Part shown: one piece after another, positions 6,352 through 6,510 of the stretch
Layout of the letters: every line of letters starts with the position of its first letter
How positions within the stretch are numbered: the stretch's first letter is position 1
The notes under the pieces: model-generated
Told to the model about the DNA's origin: nothing
The model's database searches: none
What the model saw: only the letters and a program-made list of their open reading frames with translations
Position numbers and translations under genes: made by a program
From: Planctomycetota bacterium
GTDB lineage: Bacteria > Planctomycetota > Planctomycetia > Planctomycetales > Planctomycetaceae
DNA length: 6,510 nucleotides
Reading direction: 5' to 3'
Assembly: GCA_027622115.1 (NCBI GenBank)
Contig: JAQBZS010000434.1
Coordinates: forward strand, 1-6,510

Positions 6352-6510
6352 TCACCGACTCTCACAACCCGTAGTGTGAGATCGTCGACTCGACAAATCC
6401 AGTTGCGTACTCAACTGAGACGGATCGATCGCGGGCGACACGCTTTGGAGATCGAAGTTCAACGTCAGCGATCCACCGCAGCCTCCGCCAGTGCCAAGCC
6501 GGCCAATAGA
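6352..6510 (-). CDS. Possible 3' end of an unrecognised upstream gene
   Basis: From the right edge one minus-strand frame stays open for 52 codons and stops at TGA 6352-6354, 16 nt before the SRPBCC start. It reads ...GGSLTLNFDLQSVSPAID..., a Gly/Ser-rich stretch I do not recognise. The other two frames also stay open for a while, stopping at 6362 and 6465, so the choice is weak. The region may equally be a non-coding leader. Confidence 0.2.
   Translation of the reverse strand, partial: SIGRLGTGGGCGGSLTLNFDLQSVSPAIDPSQLSTQLDLSSRRSHTTGCESR
6361..6380. repeat. Short inverted repeat upstream of the SRPBCC gene
   Basis: CTCACA (6361-6366) and its exact complement TGTGAG (6375-6380) are separated by 8 nt, about 25 nt upstream of the SRPBCC ATG. 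The position fits an operator or a leader hairpin. No T-run follows. Six-base arms are short enough to be chance. Confidence 0.25.

Overview
All recognisable genes in this 6.5 kb window lie on the minus strand, so they are transcribed from right to left. The window most likely comes from a chromosome of the phylum Planctomycetota. The main reason is a bacterial fhcA gene, for subunit A of the formyltransferase/hydrolase complex of tetrahydromethanopterin-linked C1 metabolism. Outside methylotrophic Proteobacteria this pathway is best known in planctomycetes. The planctomycete-like Uma2 (DUF820) protein, the secreted M28 peptidase with a PDZ domain, the moderately GC-rich sequence and the weak Shine-Dalgarno signals all agree. 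The phylum is an inference, because there is no rRNA or other marker gene here.

Layout from right to left, in the direction of transcription: (1) 6352-6510, possibly the 3' end of an unrecognised gene, very uncertain; (2) 5535-6335, a SRPBCC/AHSA1 (START-like) protein whose frame runs 251 nt into the next gene; (3) 4514-5785, a YkgJ/CxxCxxCC cysteine-cluster protein with a long helical C-terminal region; (4) 4371-4513, an intergenic gap with a good sigma70-like promoter overlapped by an 8-bp inverted repeat; (5) 2379-4370, a secreted M28 zinc aminopeptidase-like protein with a C-terminal PDZ domain; (6) 1633-2328, a Uma2-family nuclease-fold protein; (7) 1-1536, fhcA, complete at its start and cut by the left window edge after 512 codons.

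The SRPBCC and cysteine-cluster genes look co-transcribed. The peptidase appears to have its own promoter, and Uma2 and fhcA follow at short spacing (50 and 96 bp). I see no functional theme shared by all five genes. The C1-transfer gene is the most informative one, and its partner subunits (fhcB, fhcC, fhcD) must lie outside the window. There are no RNA genes, CRISPR arrays, insertion sequences or phage signatures, and no gene-free stretch longer than 300 bases. I did not find a convincing undescribed multi-gene system. The points most worth a second look are the SRPBCC/YkgJ overlap, the uncharacterised C-terminal half of the cysteine-cluster protein, and the promoter with its inverted repeat.
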